Of a DNA stretch of 61,253 nt, positions 42,112-51,155 are shown one piece after another. The notes under the pieces were generated by a model. It did no database searches and had not been told where the DNA came from. It was given only the letters and a program-made list of their open reading frames with translations. The translations under genes were made by a program, and so were the position numbers. This DNA comes from Candidatus Bipolaricaulota bacterium (lineage in GTDB: Bacteria > Bipolaricaulota > Bipolaricaulia > M55B111). The DNA lies in NCBI GenBank assembly GCA_021735245.1, contig JAIPHJ010000010.1:1-61253 (forward strand), given 5' to 3'. Numbering within the stretch: the first letter of the stretch is position 1; every line of letters begins with the position of its first letter.

Positions 42112-43128
42112 ATGAAAAATACAATAAACCTAGCGGTAATAGGAGTGGGAAGAATAGGGACTATCCACGCCAGGAACCTTGCTTTCAATATTCAGTCTGC
42201 TGAACTAAAGGCGATTTCCGACACTAGAAAAGATGCCCTGGAAGAGTGTGCCGCCAAATGTGGGGAACCAGATACGTATAAAGATTATCACGACGTTTTG
42301 TCCCGGTCGGATCTAGACGGAGTAGTGATCTGTACGTCGACTAACACACATGCTCAAATAATTAAAGACGCTGCGAAAGCCGGCAAGCACGTTTTTTGCG
42401 AAAAACCGATTGCGCTTGATCTTGACGAAATTGACGAAGCTCTGGAAGTCGTAGAGGAAGCGGGAATAAAGTTCCAGGTTGGTTTCTCCAGGAGATTCGA
42501 TCCGAGTTTCAGGCGAGCTCAGAAACGGGTTAGGGAGGGTGAAATTGGCCAGCCTAACGTCCTTAAGATAACCAGCAGGGATCCCGAACCCCCACCCATG
42601 GATTACGTAAAAGCCTCCGGGGGCTTATTTGTTGACATGACGATTCATGATTTTGACATGGCGCGGTTTATGATGCCCGGGAAAGTTAAAGAAGTCTATG
42701 CCCATGGATCCGTATTAATTGATGAAGATATTGGAGAAGTTGGGGATATAGATACTGCAGGAGTTCTGATAAAATTTGAGGACGGAGCAATAGGCCTTAT
42801 CGATAATTCCAGGAAGGCTTCTTATGGGTACGATCAGAGGTTGGAAGTGTTGGGGTCGGGGGGAAAGATAGAAGTTTCAAATCCAAGGGAAACCCAAATC
42901 GAGGTATCCGATGTCGAGGGAGCCAGGCAAGATCCGGTCCTACACTTTTTCACCGAAAGGTATCGAGAAGCTTACGAAAATGAGATGGAAGCCTATACGG
43001 AATTTATAAGAAGCGGCGAGAATTCACCTGCTTCTGGTGAAGATGGCCGTATGGCGGTGGTGTTAGCCGATGCAGCGGAAATGTCAAGAAAGGAAAACAG
43101 ACCGGTTGAACTAGACGAGATAGATTAG
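42112..43128 (+). CDS. iolG: Inositol 2-dehydrogenase (Gfo/Idh/MocA family)
   Basis: 338-residue NAD(P)-dependent dehydrogenase, expected to oxidise myo-inositol to scyllo-inosose, the entry step of the pathway. The Rossmann motif is VIGVGRIG at residues 8-15. EKPIALDLDE carries the catalytic Lys, and SGGLFVDMTIHDFDMARF carries the Asp/His pair typical of IolG. ATG at 42112 follows GGAGGAATA; the frame opens seven codons earlier. Its neighbours iolM, iolN and iolO reproduce the Thermotoga maritima inositol set, which strengthens the substrate call. Confidence 0.85.
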   Translation: MKNTINLAVIGVGRIGTIHARNLAFNIQSAELKAISDTRKDALEECAAKCGEPDTYKDYHDVLSRSDLDGVVICTSTNTHAQIIKDAAKAGKHVFCEKPIALDLDEIDEALEVVEEAGIKFQVGFSRRFDPSFRRAQKRVREGEIGQPNVLKITSRDPEPPPMDYVKASGGLFVDMTIHDFDMARFMMPGKVKEVYAHGSVLIDEDIGEVGDIDTAGVLIKFEDGAIGLIDNSRKASYGYDQRLEVLGSGGKIEVSNPRETQIEVSDVEGARQDPVLHFFTERYREAYENEMEAYTEFIRSGENSPASGEDGRMAVVLADAAEMSRKENRPVELDEID

Positions 43129-43178
43129 TTTTTGTTCGTCTCATTCACTTATAATTACAGTTAATTTAAGGAGGTCTT

Positions 43179-44339
43179 ATGAAAGCATTAGTTGTTGATG
43201 CGGACTGGGAGCCGCGAGAAGATTACGAACTCAGTGAATTTGAAAAAGAAACGGGTAAGGTAATCGAAGGTAACAACGTATGGCGTAACCCCGACATGGA
43301 GGTCCGGGACGTCGAAAAACCGACCCCCGGCGAAGGCGAAGTTCTGTTAAAAGTAAAGGCCTGCGGGGTATGCGGATCGGATATTCACTTTTACGAGACT
43401 GACGAGGACGGTTACATGCTCTATCCCGGCCTCACTAAGTTTCCAATCGCTATTGGGCACGAATTTGCCGGGGAGATAGTTGAAGTAGGGAGTGGGCCGG
43501 AGACGGAAGAATTTGAAGTTGGTGACAGAGTAACGACCGAAGAAATGGTCTGGTGTGGCCACTGTAGAGCCTGCCGAGACGGGTTACCCAACCACTGTGA
43601 AAACCTGGAAGAACTGGGCATAACAATAGACGGAGCAATGGCTGAATACATTGCCGTTCCCGCAAAGCTTTGCTGGGACGTGGATGCAATATTTGATCGC
43701 TACGACGATGAAGAGATGGCATGGGACGTGGCGGCTACCACTGAACCTACGAGCGTGGCTTACAATTCGATCTTCGAACGGGGCGAAGGTTTCCGTCCGG
43801 GATCCTACGTCGTGGTTTACGGGGCCGGTCCCATTGGCCTAGCCGCAATTCAGCTTGCTAAGTCGTCCGGTGCTTCTAAAGTAATTGCTTTTGAGATATC
43901 ACCGGAAAGGCTCGAACTGGCAGGTGAAGTTGGGGCGGATCACGCTTTCGATCCCAGAGAAGTCGACCCTACGGAAGTAGTAATGGATATCACCAACGGT
44001 GAAGGCGCCGATTTTCAGCTCGAGGCAGCCGGTGCTCCGGCTCAGACGATTCCCGAGATGGAATCTTCCGTGGCAATAAACGGAAAGATGTCTCAAGTGG
44101 GAAGGGCCGCCCAGCGAGTTCCGATGTATCTCGAGACTTTTCAGGTACGGAGAGCCCAGATATACGGAGCCCAGGGGCATTCAGGACACGGAATCTTCCC
44201 TTCAGTTATACGCATGATTGGTGCTGGATTGGTCGACAACTCGCGGATCGTAACAAGCAAGTTTGACCTCGAAGATGGCGTGGAAGCGGTCAAGCAAGCG
44301 TCGAAACGCGAAGACGGTAAAGTAATAATTAATCCTTGA
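43179..44339 (+). CDS. iolM: Zinc alcohol dehydrogenase, scyllo-inosose 3-dehydrogenase-like
   Basis: 386-residue medium-chain dehydrogenase. Catalytic zinc ligands lie in KACGVCGSDIHFYE and GHEFAGEIVEVG. The structural zinc lobe CGHCRACRDGLPNHC has four Cys. The NAD site is VYGAGPIGLAAIQLA near residue 213. In T. maritima the IolM enzyme oxidises scyllo-inosose to a diketo-inositol, and the same gene order is seen here. An extended N-terminus (about 45 residues before the GroES-like core) and acidic surface are notable. ATG follows AAGGAGG. Sorbitol or other polyol dehydrogenase is the alternative reading without context. Confidence 0.78.
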   Translation: MKALVVDADWEPREDYELSEFEKETGKVIEGNNVWRNPDMEVRDVEKPTPGEGEVLLKVKACGVCGSDIHFYETDEDGYMLYPGLTKFPIAIGHEFAGEIVEVGSGPETEEFEVGDRVTTEEMVWCGHCRACRDGLPNHCENLEELGITIDGAMAEYIAVPAKLCWDVDAIFDRYDDEEMAWDVAATTEPTSVAYNSIFERGEGFRPGSYVVVYGAGPIGLAAIQLAKSSGASKVIAFEISPERLELAGEVGADHAFDPREVDPTEVVMDITNGEGADFQLEAAGAPAQTIPEMESSVAINGKMSQVGRAAQRVPMYLETFQVRRAQIYGAQGHSGHGIFPSVIRMIGAGLVDNSRIVTSKFDLEDGVEAVKQASKREDGKVIINP

Positions 44340-44366
44340 AGTTTTCAACCCATTAAAGGAGGGAAT

Positions 44367-45470
44367 ATGTCTGAAGACCTTTGGATAACGACTGAGGACC
44401 CCGGTATTGTTTTCGAAGACACGGAAGTTGGTAGGCTGAAGAAGGAACTGTGGGACGCATCGATGGATGAAATAGACGGGATTCTTGACGAATACGGAGT
44501 ACCGTCCGAGCCCGAACTGGGGAAGGCGGGAAGCTATATCCAGACTACGCCACGCTCTGAGCTGGTCGAGAAAAGAAGAAAGAACGATATAGTTATCATT
44601 CCCGTAGGTTGTACCGAAAACCACGGGATGGCAAACGTAAGTGGCCTGGACAGCTTTATGGTGACTCAGATTGCCGAGGCACTTAGGAGATATACGGCAA
44701 AACAGGGACATCCGGTAAACCTTGCATTTAATCCACTCAATTACGGAGGCCATCCGTACCACCACCTCGGTATGCCTGGCACGGTAGTTATGCCTCAGGA
44801 AGTAGTGAGAGAAAATCTTATTTACGTTATGCTGGGCTTGTGGAACGACGGATTCAGGAAACAGATTATTATAAACAATCACGGACAGCTCTGGATGCTT
44901 GAATCCGCGCTTCACGAGTTTATGGAAAGGTATCACTTACCGGGTATATTCCAGGTAATGGACTGGCACAGAGCCGTAAGGGAGTTCTTCTTCCCCAGAG
45001 AGGGAGAAGGGGGTTTTGAGACCAACTTTGTCCATGCGGCAGAAGCGGAGACCTCCGTAGCACAGTTAATGTTCCCGGACGGAATGGTCGACATGGATTC
45101 AGCCCAGGACTCCGAAGGGGAAAGCTTCCTACCGGAAGGACACTTTGATAAATCCGTAGATCCCTATCGTCGACCCCATCGCTGGTCGGAAGGGGAGGGT
45201 CACTCCGCAATAGAGCTCGAAGGTACTCCGGAGGGTGCCGTTGGTAAGCCTACTCTGGCATCTCCTGAAAAGGCAAAGAGACCGATAGCGGCAATCCTTA
45301 AGTACCTGACGCTGGTAACCGACCAGATTATAGAGGAGTTCCCGCCCGGGGAAGTTCCACCCGTGGAAAAGATCACCCTGCGTGACGCGGACGAAATGGA
45401 GCCGTACCTGAAGGAACCGCAGAGTGAGGGCTGGAAGTCGGTTTACGAACTTCCGAGAATTGGTTTTTAG
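44367..45470 (+). CDS. iolN: Creatininase-fold diketo-inositol hydrolase-like protein
   Basis: 367-residue protein of the creatininase superfamily. IIPVGCTENHGMANVSGLDS near residue 75 and NNHGQLWMLESALHEF near 172 contain the metal-binding Glu, His and Asp residues of the fold. By position between iolM and iolO, and by analogy with T. maritima IolN, it should open the ring of the diketo-inositol to 5-keto-L-gluconate. The length, greater than simple creatininases (about 250), fits IolN. ATG follows AAAGGAGGG. A GC-rich hairpin lies 17 bases after the stop. Confidence 0.75.
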   Translation: MSEDLWITTEDPGIVFEDTEVGRLKKELWDASMDEIDGILDEYGVPSEPELGKAGSYIQTTPRSELVEKRRKNDIVIIPVGCTENHGMANVSGLDSFMVTQIAEALRRYTAKQGHPVNLAFNPLNYGGHPYHHLGMPGTVVMPQEVVRENLIYVMLGLWNDGFRKQIIINNHGQLWMLESALHEFMERYHLPGIFQVMDWHRAVREFFFPREGEGGFETNFVHAAEAETSVAQLMFPDGMVDMDSAQDSEGESFLPEGHFDKSVDPYRRPHRWSEGEGHSAIELEGTPEGAVGKPTLASPEKAKRPIAAILKYLTLVTDQIIEEFPPGEVPPVEKITLRDADEMEPYLKEPQSEGWKSVYELPRIGF

Positions 45471-45486
45471 AAAGAAAAACGAAATT

Positions 45487-45527
45487 CCCTGCCCCCGGAG
45501 GTAACTCAGGGGGCAGGGTCACTTTTT
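45487..45527 (+). terminator. Intra-operon hairpin between iolN and iolO
   Basis: CCCTGCCCCC (45487-45496) pairs perfectly with GGGGGCAGGG (45509-45518), followed by ACTTTTTC. It is terminator-like, so genes from iolO onward may be made at a lower level or under attenuation. Confidence 0.65.
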
Positions 45528-45537
45528 CGGGAGGACT

Positions 45538-46320
45538 ATGAAAAAAAGCGTAGTATTACCGGTACAGGACGAACACGGTTTATGTCCCTTTGAACCGGGT
45601 CAGCTGGATAAAGATCTAAAGTTAATATCCGAATTCGGGTACGATGGTGTAGAGCTTGGAATTACCGATCCGAATTCGGTTTCTGTAAGGAAAATAACCG
45701 AAAAATTAAGGGATAACGAACTAAAATTATCGGCACTTACTACAGGGCAGGCCTACGGGGTGGAAGGGATATCGATTACTGAGAGGGATCCCGGAAAGAG
45801 AAAAATGGCCAGGGATAGACTAAAGAGCCATATAGATTTTGCCGCCGATTTCGAAGATGTGCCCGTAATAATAGGCTCTTTACGAGGCGATGGAAAATCC
45901 AACCCACCACGGAGATGGCTGACACAGAACCTGTCGGACATTGCTCAATACGCTGAAAGCCAGAAGGTCAATATCGCTTTTGAACCATTGAACAGGTACG
46001 AATCTTCTTTGGTGAACACGGTAAAAGAGGCACTGGACGTAATTGAGGAAGTAGGTTCTCCGAGGATGGGAGTTCTGTTTGACACTTTTCATGCCAATAT
46101 CGAGGAGTCGTCCATTGCCGAAAGTATCGAGGTTGCGTCTAAGAAGTTAATATACGTCCATCTTGCCGATAGCAATCGCTGGGCACCCGGTTATGGCCAT
46201 ATAGATTTTTCAAAAGTGTTTTCGACACTGGATAATGCAGGATACGAAGGCTTTTGCTCACTAGAATCTCTTCCCAGGCCTGACAAAGAAGTATGTTTGG
46301 AAGCACCATTTGAAATCTAG
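45538..46320 (+). CDS. iolO: TIM-barrel sugar epimerase, 5-keto-L-gluconate epimerase-like
   Basis: 260-residue xylose-isomerase-like TIM barrel. Metal ligands are seen in IAFEPLNRYES (Glu), VLFDTFHANIEE (Asp/His), YVHLADSNRWAPGYGHIDF (His) and CSLESL (Glu), the pattern of tagatose/psicose-3-epimerase relatives. In the Thermotoga inositol route IolO converts 5-keto-L-gluconate to D-tagaturonate, and UxaE, which uses tagaturonate, follows directly here. ATG follows GGGAGGA right after the hairpin. Confidence 0.78.
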   Translation: MKKSVVLPVQDEHGLCPFEPGQLDKDLKLISEFGYDGVELGITDPNSVSVRKITEKLRDNELKLSALTTGQAYGVEGISITERDPGKRKMARDRLKSHIDFAADFEDVPVIIGSLRGDGKSNPPRRWLTQNLSDIAQYAESQKVNIAFEPLNRYESSLVNTVKEALDVIEEVGSPRMGVLFDTFHANIEESSIAESIEVASKKLIYVHLADSNRWAPGYGHIDFSKVFSTLDNAGYEGFCSLESLPRPDKEVCLEAPFEI

Positions 46321-46359
46321 CTTATATTGGTTTTTCGAATAGAGATAGAAGTTTAATCA

Positions 46360-47850
46360 GTGGGTGAAATTTTGAAAAAGGCAAAAAGAATCGAGAAACG
46401 ACTACCGGAGAACTACAGTATATACCGGAATTCTATCACCGGGACGGATAATACTACCTATGCTTTAGTAAGGAATTCAGGAACAGAAAAAAGACTTTAC
46501 GTTAGCGGGAGTGGTGCTCAAAGTTTCGAAGGCGAAGCAAAATCTGAAAATATAAAACTTTGTCCGCTGACCTGGGAGAATGCTCAGCAGTTGATGGACG
46601 TATTTGATTGGCTCGTTCCATCCTTTCCCTCGTCCAAACCTTCTTTTGGTTTCGGTGATCGGACCGGCCTGGCTACTCCCGGCCATAAAAGATCTCTGGG
46701 TGAACACGATGTATTTCCGATCTTTGCCCAGCAGTCGATAAGAGAAATGGAGAGGACTGGCCGAACTCCTCAGGACGTGATGAACACGGCCGTCTGGGGG
46801 GTATTTGAGGAGGGCTACCGGGAAGGATTTGCCGCGGACGCGGATCACCTGAAAACCAGGGAGTCCATAGAAGAAACTGCGGCTGTAGGCTTTAACATGT
46901 TTACCTGTGATCCGAGCGAGCACGTTACCCCCGAGGCTGATTCGATGTCGGAGGTTGAACTTGAAGAGGCGCTCCGGAAGATGGAAAGGGGTAAGGAGTT
47001 ACTGGAAAAATATTCTGGCAGGAAATTTACGGCCAGTTTACCTGGTCACGGTTACGAATTTGAGAGAATTTTCCGGTCTAATGAAGTAAAAAAGGCCATC
47101 GTTAAGTATTTTCCCGCGGTTAAATTTGCCGTGGATTCATTTGACTGGGTTTCCGAAGCTAGAAAAGGGGAGTTCATATTCGAGGTTTCGGTCGATGAAA
47201 CGGAGACGCCGACGACTCCACTTGAGCACGTATTTGTTGCCAAAGAGTTGACCGAAAGAGGTGTGGATTTGTTTAGCCTGGCCCCGAGATTCGTGGGGGA
47301 TATCGAGAAAGGGATTGATTATATAGGTGATCTCGATCGATTTGAAGAGCAACTAAAGGCCCACGCTGCGATAGCCAGATCATTTGGGGACTACAGGCTT
47401 TCCCTGCACTCTGGTTCGGATAAATTCAGTATTTATCCCTATTTTGCGGAATACCTCGGAGAGAAAGTTCACGTTAAAACAGCAGGGACAAGTTACCTGG
47501 AAGCGATACGTCTGGTGGCTGAAAAGGACCCTGATCTCTTCCGGCGGATTCACGAATTCGCCCTCGAGCGGTTTGACGAGGACAGGGCCACTTACCACGT
47601 GGAGACGGACCTTTCGGAGGTTCCCGGTCCGGGCGAACTTTCCGACGAAAAATTGCCGGACCTGTTCGACCGGGATGATCCGCGCCAGGTCTTTCACGTG
47701 ACTTATGGCTCCGTACTTAATCACCGGAAAGGTACCGAGTACGTATTCAGGGATGAAATTAAAAATCTTCTTAAAGAGTACGAGGAGAGACATTACAGGT
47801 TACTGGAGTCGCACCTTGGACATCACTTGGATTTGTTGACTCAGGGGTGA
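46360..47850 (+). CDS. uxaE: Tagaturonate/fructuronate epimerase
   Basis: 496-residue protein matching the UxaE family (formerly a conserved hypothetical), which interconverts D-tagaturonate and D-fructuronate. The motif FGFGDRTGLATPGHKRSLGE near residue 97 is characteristic, as are ADADHLKTRESIEE and LHSGSDKFSIYP. The start codon is GTG at 46360; TTG at 46372, preceded by GGGTGA, is equally plausible. No transmembrane or signal segments. Its presence shows that the pathway passes through ketouronates. The stop lies five bases before the chosen start of the SDR gene. Confidence 0.85.
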   Translation: MGEILKKAKRIEKRLPENYSIYRNSITGTDNTTYALVRNSGTEKRLYVSGSGAQSFEGEAKSENIKLCPLTWENAQQLMDVFDWLVPSFPSSKPSFGFGDRTGLATPGHKRSLGEHDVFPIFAQQSIREMERTGRTPQDVMNTAVWGVFEEGYREGFAADADHLKTRESIEETAAVGFNMFTCDPSEHVTPEADSMSEVELEEALRKMERGKELLEKYSGRKFTASLPGHGYEFERIFRSNEVKKAIVKYFPAVKFAVDSFDWVSEARKGEFIFEVSVDETETPTTPLEHVFVAKELTERGVDLFSLAPRFVGDIEKGIDYIGDLDRFEEQLKAHAAIARSFGDYRLSLHSGSDKFSIYPYFAEYLGEKVHVKTAGTSYLEAIRLVAEKDPDLFRRIHEFALERFDEDRATYHVETDLSEVPGPGELSDEKLPDLFDRDDPRQVFHVTYGSVLNHRKGTEYVFRDEIKNLLKEYEERHYRLLESHLGHHLDLLTQG

Positions 47851-47855
47851 AGGTA

Positions 47856-48680
47856 GTGGAGATCGTTGATAATTTCGATTTGAGCGGTAAAGTAGTCGTT
47901 TTAACGGGTGGAGCCGGGGTGCTCTGCTCAGAGATGGCGCGGGCACTGGTTGACGCAGGAGCTAAAGTCGCAATACTGGACGTGGACGAGGAAAGTATGG
48001 CCCAGCTGGAGGAAGAGGCTGAAAGTGACGGGTCGAATTTGGTGACTATCGAAACGAACGTCCTGGATAAGAAGAGTCTGGAGAGCGCCGCCGACAAAAT
48101 TAAGGACAGGTGGGGCCGAATAGACGTCTTGATCAACGGAGCCGGCGGAAACAGCCCGAAGGCGACGACTGGTGAGGACCAGAGCTTCTTCGACTTGCCC
48201 GAGGAAGGAGTCCAGCAGGTCTTTAACCTCAACTTTCTCGGTACTTTTCTGGCTTCGCAGGTATTTGGCGAGGTATTCGTTGAGCAGGGAGAAGGCATCA
48301 TACTCAATATATCATCCATGAATGCCTTTACCCCGCTCACCAAGATACCGGCGTATTCGGCAGCGAAGGCTGCAGTGAGTAACTTCACTCAGTGGCTCGC
48401 CGTACACATGTCTCAGAATTACTCCCCGGACATCAGAGTTAACGCCATAGCTCCGGGATTCCTGCTGACCGAACAGAATAGGTACCTACTGATAGACGAG
48501 GAAACGGGGGACCTGACCGAGCGAGGCCAGACAATAATCGACCACACGCCTATGGGCGAGTTTGGTGATCCCGAGGACCTGCTGACGACGGTTTTCTGGC
48601 TGCTCGAAGATGGTTCAAAATTCGTTCACGGGACAGTTATCCCGATAGACGGAGGATTTTCCGCTTTCAGCGGTGTCTAG
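47856..48680 (+). CDS. SDR-family reductase, probable fructuronate reductase
   Basis: 274-residue short-chain dehydrogenase. The cofactor loop is TGGAGVLCSEMA near residue 15, LDVDEE follows beta-2 and INGAGGN replaces NNAG. The catalytic set is Ser in NISSMNAF with YSAAKAAV (Tyr and Lys). In T. maritima an SDR in the UxaE cluster reduces fructuronate to D-mannonate, the best guess here. GTG at 47856 is preferred because GGGGTGA lies upstream; an earlier GTG at 47847 would overlap uxaE by four bases. Reduction of another keto-acid of the pathway is possible. Confidence 0.75.
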   Translation: MEIVDNFDLSGKVVVLTGGAGVLCSEMARALVDAGAKVAILDVDEESMAQLEEEAESDGSNLVTIETNVLDKKSLESAADKIKDRWGRIDVLINGAGGNSPKATTGEDQSFFDLPEEGVQQVFNLNFLGTFLASQVFGEVFVEQGEGIILNISSMNAFTPLTKIPAYSAAKAAVSNFTQWLAVHMSQNYSPDIRVNAIAPGFLLTEQNRYLLIDEETGDLTERGQTIIDHTPMGEFGDPEDLLTTVFWLLEDGSKFVHGTVIPIDGGFSAFSGV

Positions 48681-48689
48681 GAGGTAAAT

Positions 48690-50105
48690 ATGTCCTCAGA
48701 GGAATCGGAGTTTGGAATCATTGGCATGGCGGTTATGGGCCAGAACCTCGCCCTGAATATCGAGCAAAGCGGCTATCGAGTATCCGTTTACAACCGAACT
48801 GACTCAAAGACGAAGGATTTCAAGCAAAAGCGAGCCAGTGACAGGGATATAGTCGCTACCTATGAACTGGAAGAGTTTATCTCCTCCCTTGAGCGGCCAC
48901 GGAAGGTACTCATTCTCGTCAAAGCCGGGAAACCGGTGGACATGGTGATAGATCAATTACTTCCGCTAATGGAAGAAGGAGATATTATAATCGACGGGGG
49001 CAATTCACACTTTCAGGATACAAACCGCAGGGTCAAAAAAGTAGAAGGAGAGGGTTTGCATTATCTGGGCACCGGAATAAGTGGCGGCGAGTACGGTGCT
49101 TTACACGGCCCCTCGATCATGCCCGGCGGTCATCGCGAAGCTTACGACGAGGTCTCGGAGATATTGCGATCGGCGGCGGCCCAGACCCCCGAAGGACCTA
49201 CGTGTAAGTACCTCGGTCCCCGATCAGCCGGACATTACGTTAAAATGGTGCACAACGGTATAGAGTACGCCGTGATGCAGTCGATAGCCGAGGTCTACTG
49301 GGCTATGAAAAACTTGCTGGATCTAAGTCACGAGGATATGGCGGACCGGTTTGAAGCCTGGAATCAGCGACTTGACGCCTATTTAATGGAAATTACGGTG
49401 GAAATTCTCCGGGAAGAGGACGAAAAGACAGGGCGGCCTCTTCTCGAAGTTATTCTCGATACAGCAAAACAGAAAGGCACCGGCAAGTGGACTTCTCAGA
49501 GTGCTCTTGATCTTGGAGTCCCGGTTCCGACAATCACAGCCGCCGTTGACGCTCGTCTCCTTTCCGCTCGAAAGGATCAGCGAGGTCGTCTGGACGAGTT
49601 GTACGGTGAACTCGGTAATTATGAAACTTACGAAGGTTTCGAAGATGATCTGGGAAAAGCCCTGTACTTGTCCATAGTTACTGCCTATGCCCAGGGACTA
49701 GATCTACTTGAAGAAGCCTCGGAAGAATATAATTACGGCCTTGACATCCAGGATGTGGCCCAGATATGGAAGGACGGCTGTATAATCCGGTCCGACCTGC
49801 TGGATCCGATCTCCGAAAGTTACTCCAGCGAGGGTCTCGACACCCTTCTGGCTTCCGAGGAGTTCCAGGACGATTATCGAGAAGCTATACCCTCACTTCG
49901 CAAGGTGGTCTCGGCTCTGTCAAAAACGGATTTGATCTGTCTGGCCCTTAGTGCCAGCTTGAACTACTTCAATTCTCTGACCGCAGAAAGGCTGCCCGCA
50001 AACATGATCCAAGCTCAGAGGGATTACTTTGGGGCTCACACTTACCAAAGGGTGGACGAAGAAGGGACGTTCCATACCGAGTGGCAGGACATAAAAAACG
50101 TCTAA
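48690..50105 (+). CDS. gnd: 6-phosphogluconate dehydrogenase, decarboxylating
   Basis: 471-residue enzyme that converts 6-phosphogluconate to ribulose 5-phosphate and CO2. The cofactor loop is GMAVMGQNLALN near residue 12. YNRTDSK after beta-2 suggests NADP preference. GTGISGGEYGALHGPSIMPGG near 130-150 and VKMVHNGIEYAVMQSIAE near 190 carry the catalytic residues. The C-terminal YFGAHTYQRVDEEGTFHTEW is complete. ATG follows AGGAGG. Within the inositol/uronate operon it supplies the pentose-phosphate exit, and the kinase two genes on would make its substrate. Confidence 0.95.
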   Translation: MSSEESEFGIIGMAVMGQNLALNIEQSGYRVSVYNRTDSKTKDFKQKRASDRDIVATYELEEFISSLERPRKVLILVKAGKPVDMVIDQLLPLMEEGDIIIDGGNSHFQDTNRRVKKVEGEGLHYLGTGISGGEYGALHGPSIMPGGHREAYDEVSEILRSAAAQTPEGPTCKYLGPRSAGHYVKMVHNGIEYAVMQSIAEVYWAMKNLLDLSHEDMADRFEAWNQRLDAYLMEITVEILREEDEKTGRPLLEVILDTAKQKGTGKWTSQSALDLGVPVPTITAAVDARLLSARKDQRGRLDELYGELGNYETYEGFEDDLGKALYLSIVTAYAQGLDLLEEASEEYNYGLDIQDVAQIWKDGCIIRSDLLDPISESYSSEGLDTLLASEEFQDDYREAIPSLRKVVSALSKTDLICLALSASLNYFNSLTAERLPANMIQAQRDYFGAHTYQRVDEEGTFHTEWQDIKNV

Positions 50106-50111
50106 ATTGAG

Positions 50112-51155
50112 GTGAAGGAAATTAATTCGGTAAACGAATATCCAGAGCGGACGGCTATCGTAAATTCCAGTACTTTCGGTCGGAACTTCGAGGATCTGAT
50201 GGAGCGACTGCGATCGCTCGGCCCAGTGGAAAGTTTCCAGTTTGATCCAGACGTGAACGGGAAGAAGTTGGCCAGGAAACTGGCAGGTTACAAGTACGTA
50301 ATAGCGAGCGTTACCCCGAACTTCCTGGAAGAGTTTTTCGAGGAAAACAGTGATATCAAGCTGATTGCAAGGCACGGAATAGGTTGCGACAACGTGGACC
50401 TGGAAGCGGCGACGACGGCAGGAGTTATAGTTACACGGGTAGGGCACCAGTCCGAGAGGGACGCCGTGGCCGAACTCACACTTTCCTTGATTATGACCTG
50501 TATCCGGAACGTTATTCCGGCCAACCAGGCAGTAAAAGAAAACCAATGGGAACGAAGAAAGGAATTTGTAGGCAAGGAACTGTCGGGAATGAAAGTTGGA
50601 ATTATTGGCTACGGAAACATCGGCAGCAGAGTGGGGGAGATAATTAAGGAAGGGTTTAGGGCTGAGGTTTCCGCTTACGATCCGAACATAGCTGACGCTG
50701 TAATCGAGAAGACCGGAGTGAAGCCGGCGGGGTTTGAAGAGGTTCTGGGTAACTCCGATCTCTTAAGCTTCAACGCCTCGTTGAACAAAGAGAACTACCA
50801 CTTCGTCGGGGAAGAAGAATTCGGTCTTATGAAGGACGGCGTGATAATTGTGAATACCGCCCGAGGGGAACTGATAGATAAGTCCGCCTTCCTTAGTGCC
50901 CTTGAATCCGGCAAAGTAAGGTGTGCCGGGGTGGACGTGCTGGAGGAAGAACCACCGAGTTCCAGGAACCAGCTGAGGCGAGAGGATAACCTCTACATCC
51001 TGCCGCACGTCGGGAGTTATACGGAAAAGTCCCTAAGGGCGATGGACGAGAAGATGGTTGAAGACGTCGAAAAACTGGTTGAAGGAGAAGTACCTGAAGA
51101 AGTTGTAAACCCTAAGGTTCTCAGAGAGGGCAATCGTGCCGGGGTTAGCAAATGA
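50112..51155 (+). CDS. D-isomer-specific 2-hydroxyacid dehydrogenase
   Basis: 347-residue NAD(P)-dependent 2-hydroxyacid dehydrogenase of the SerA/GhrB superfamily. RHGIGCDNVDLEAATTAGV near residue 90, the nucleotide loop GIIGYGNIGSRVGE near 162, the catalytic Arg in NTARGELID, Glu in DVLEEEPP and His in LPHVGSYTE are intact. No C-terminal ACT domain, so a serine-pathway role is unlikely. Between gnd and the gluconokinase-like gene it may act as a 2-ketoaldonate reductase, for example to set the C2 configuration between mannonate and gluconate (inference). The start codon is GTG. It overlaps the kinase by four bases. Confidence 0.85.
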   Translation: MKEINSVNEYPERTAIVNSSTFGRNFEDLMERLRSLGPVESFQFDPDVNGKKLARKLAGYKYVIASVTPNFLEEFFEENSDIKLIARHGIGCDNVDLEAATTAGVIVTRVGHQSERDAVAELTLSLIMTCIRNVIPANQAVKENQWERRKEFVGKELSGMKVGIIGYGNIGSRVGEIIKEGFRAEVSAYDPNIADAVIEKTGVKPAGFEEVLGNSDLLSFNASLNKENYHFVGEEEFGLMKDGVIIVNTARGELIDKSAFLSALESGKVRCAGVDVLEEEPPSSRNQLRREDNLYILPHVGSYTEKSLRAMDEKMVEDVEKLVEGEVPEEVVNPKVLREGNRAGVSK

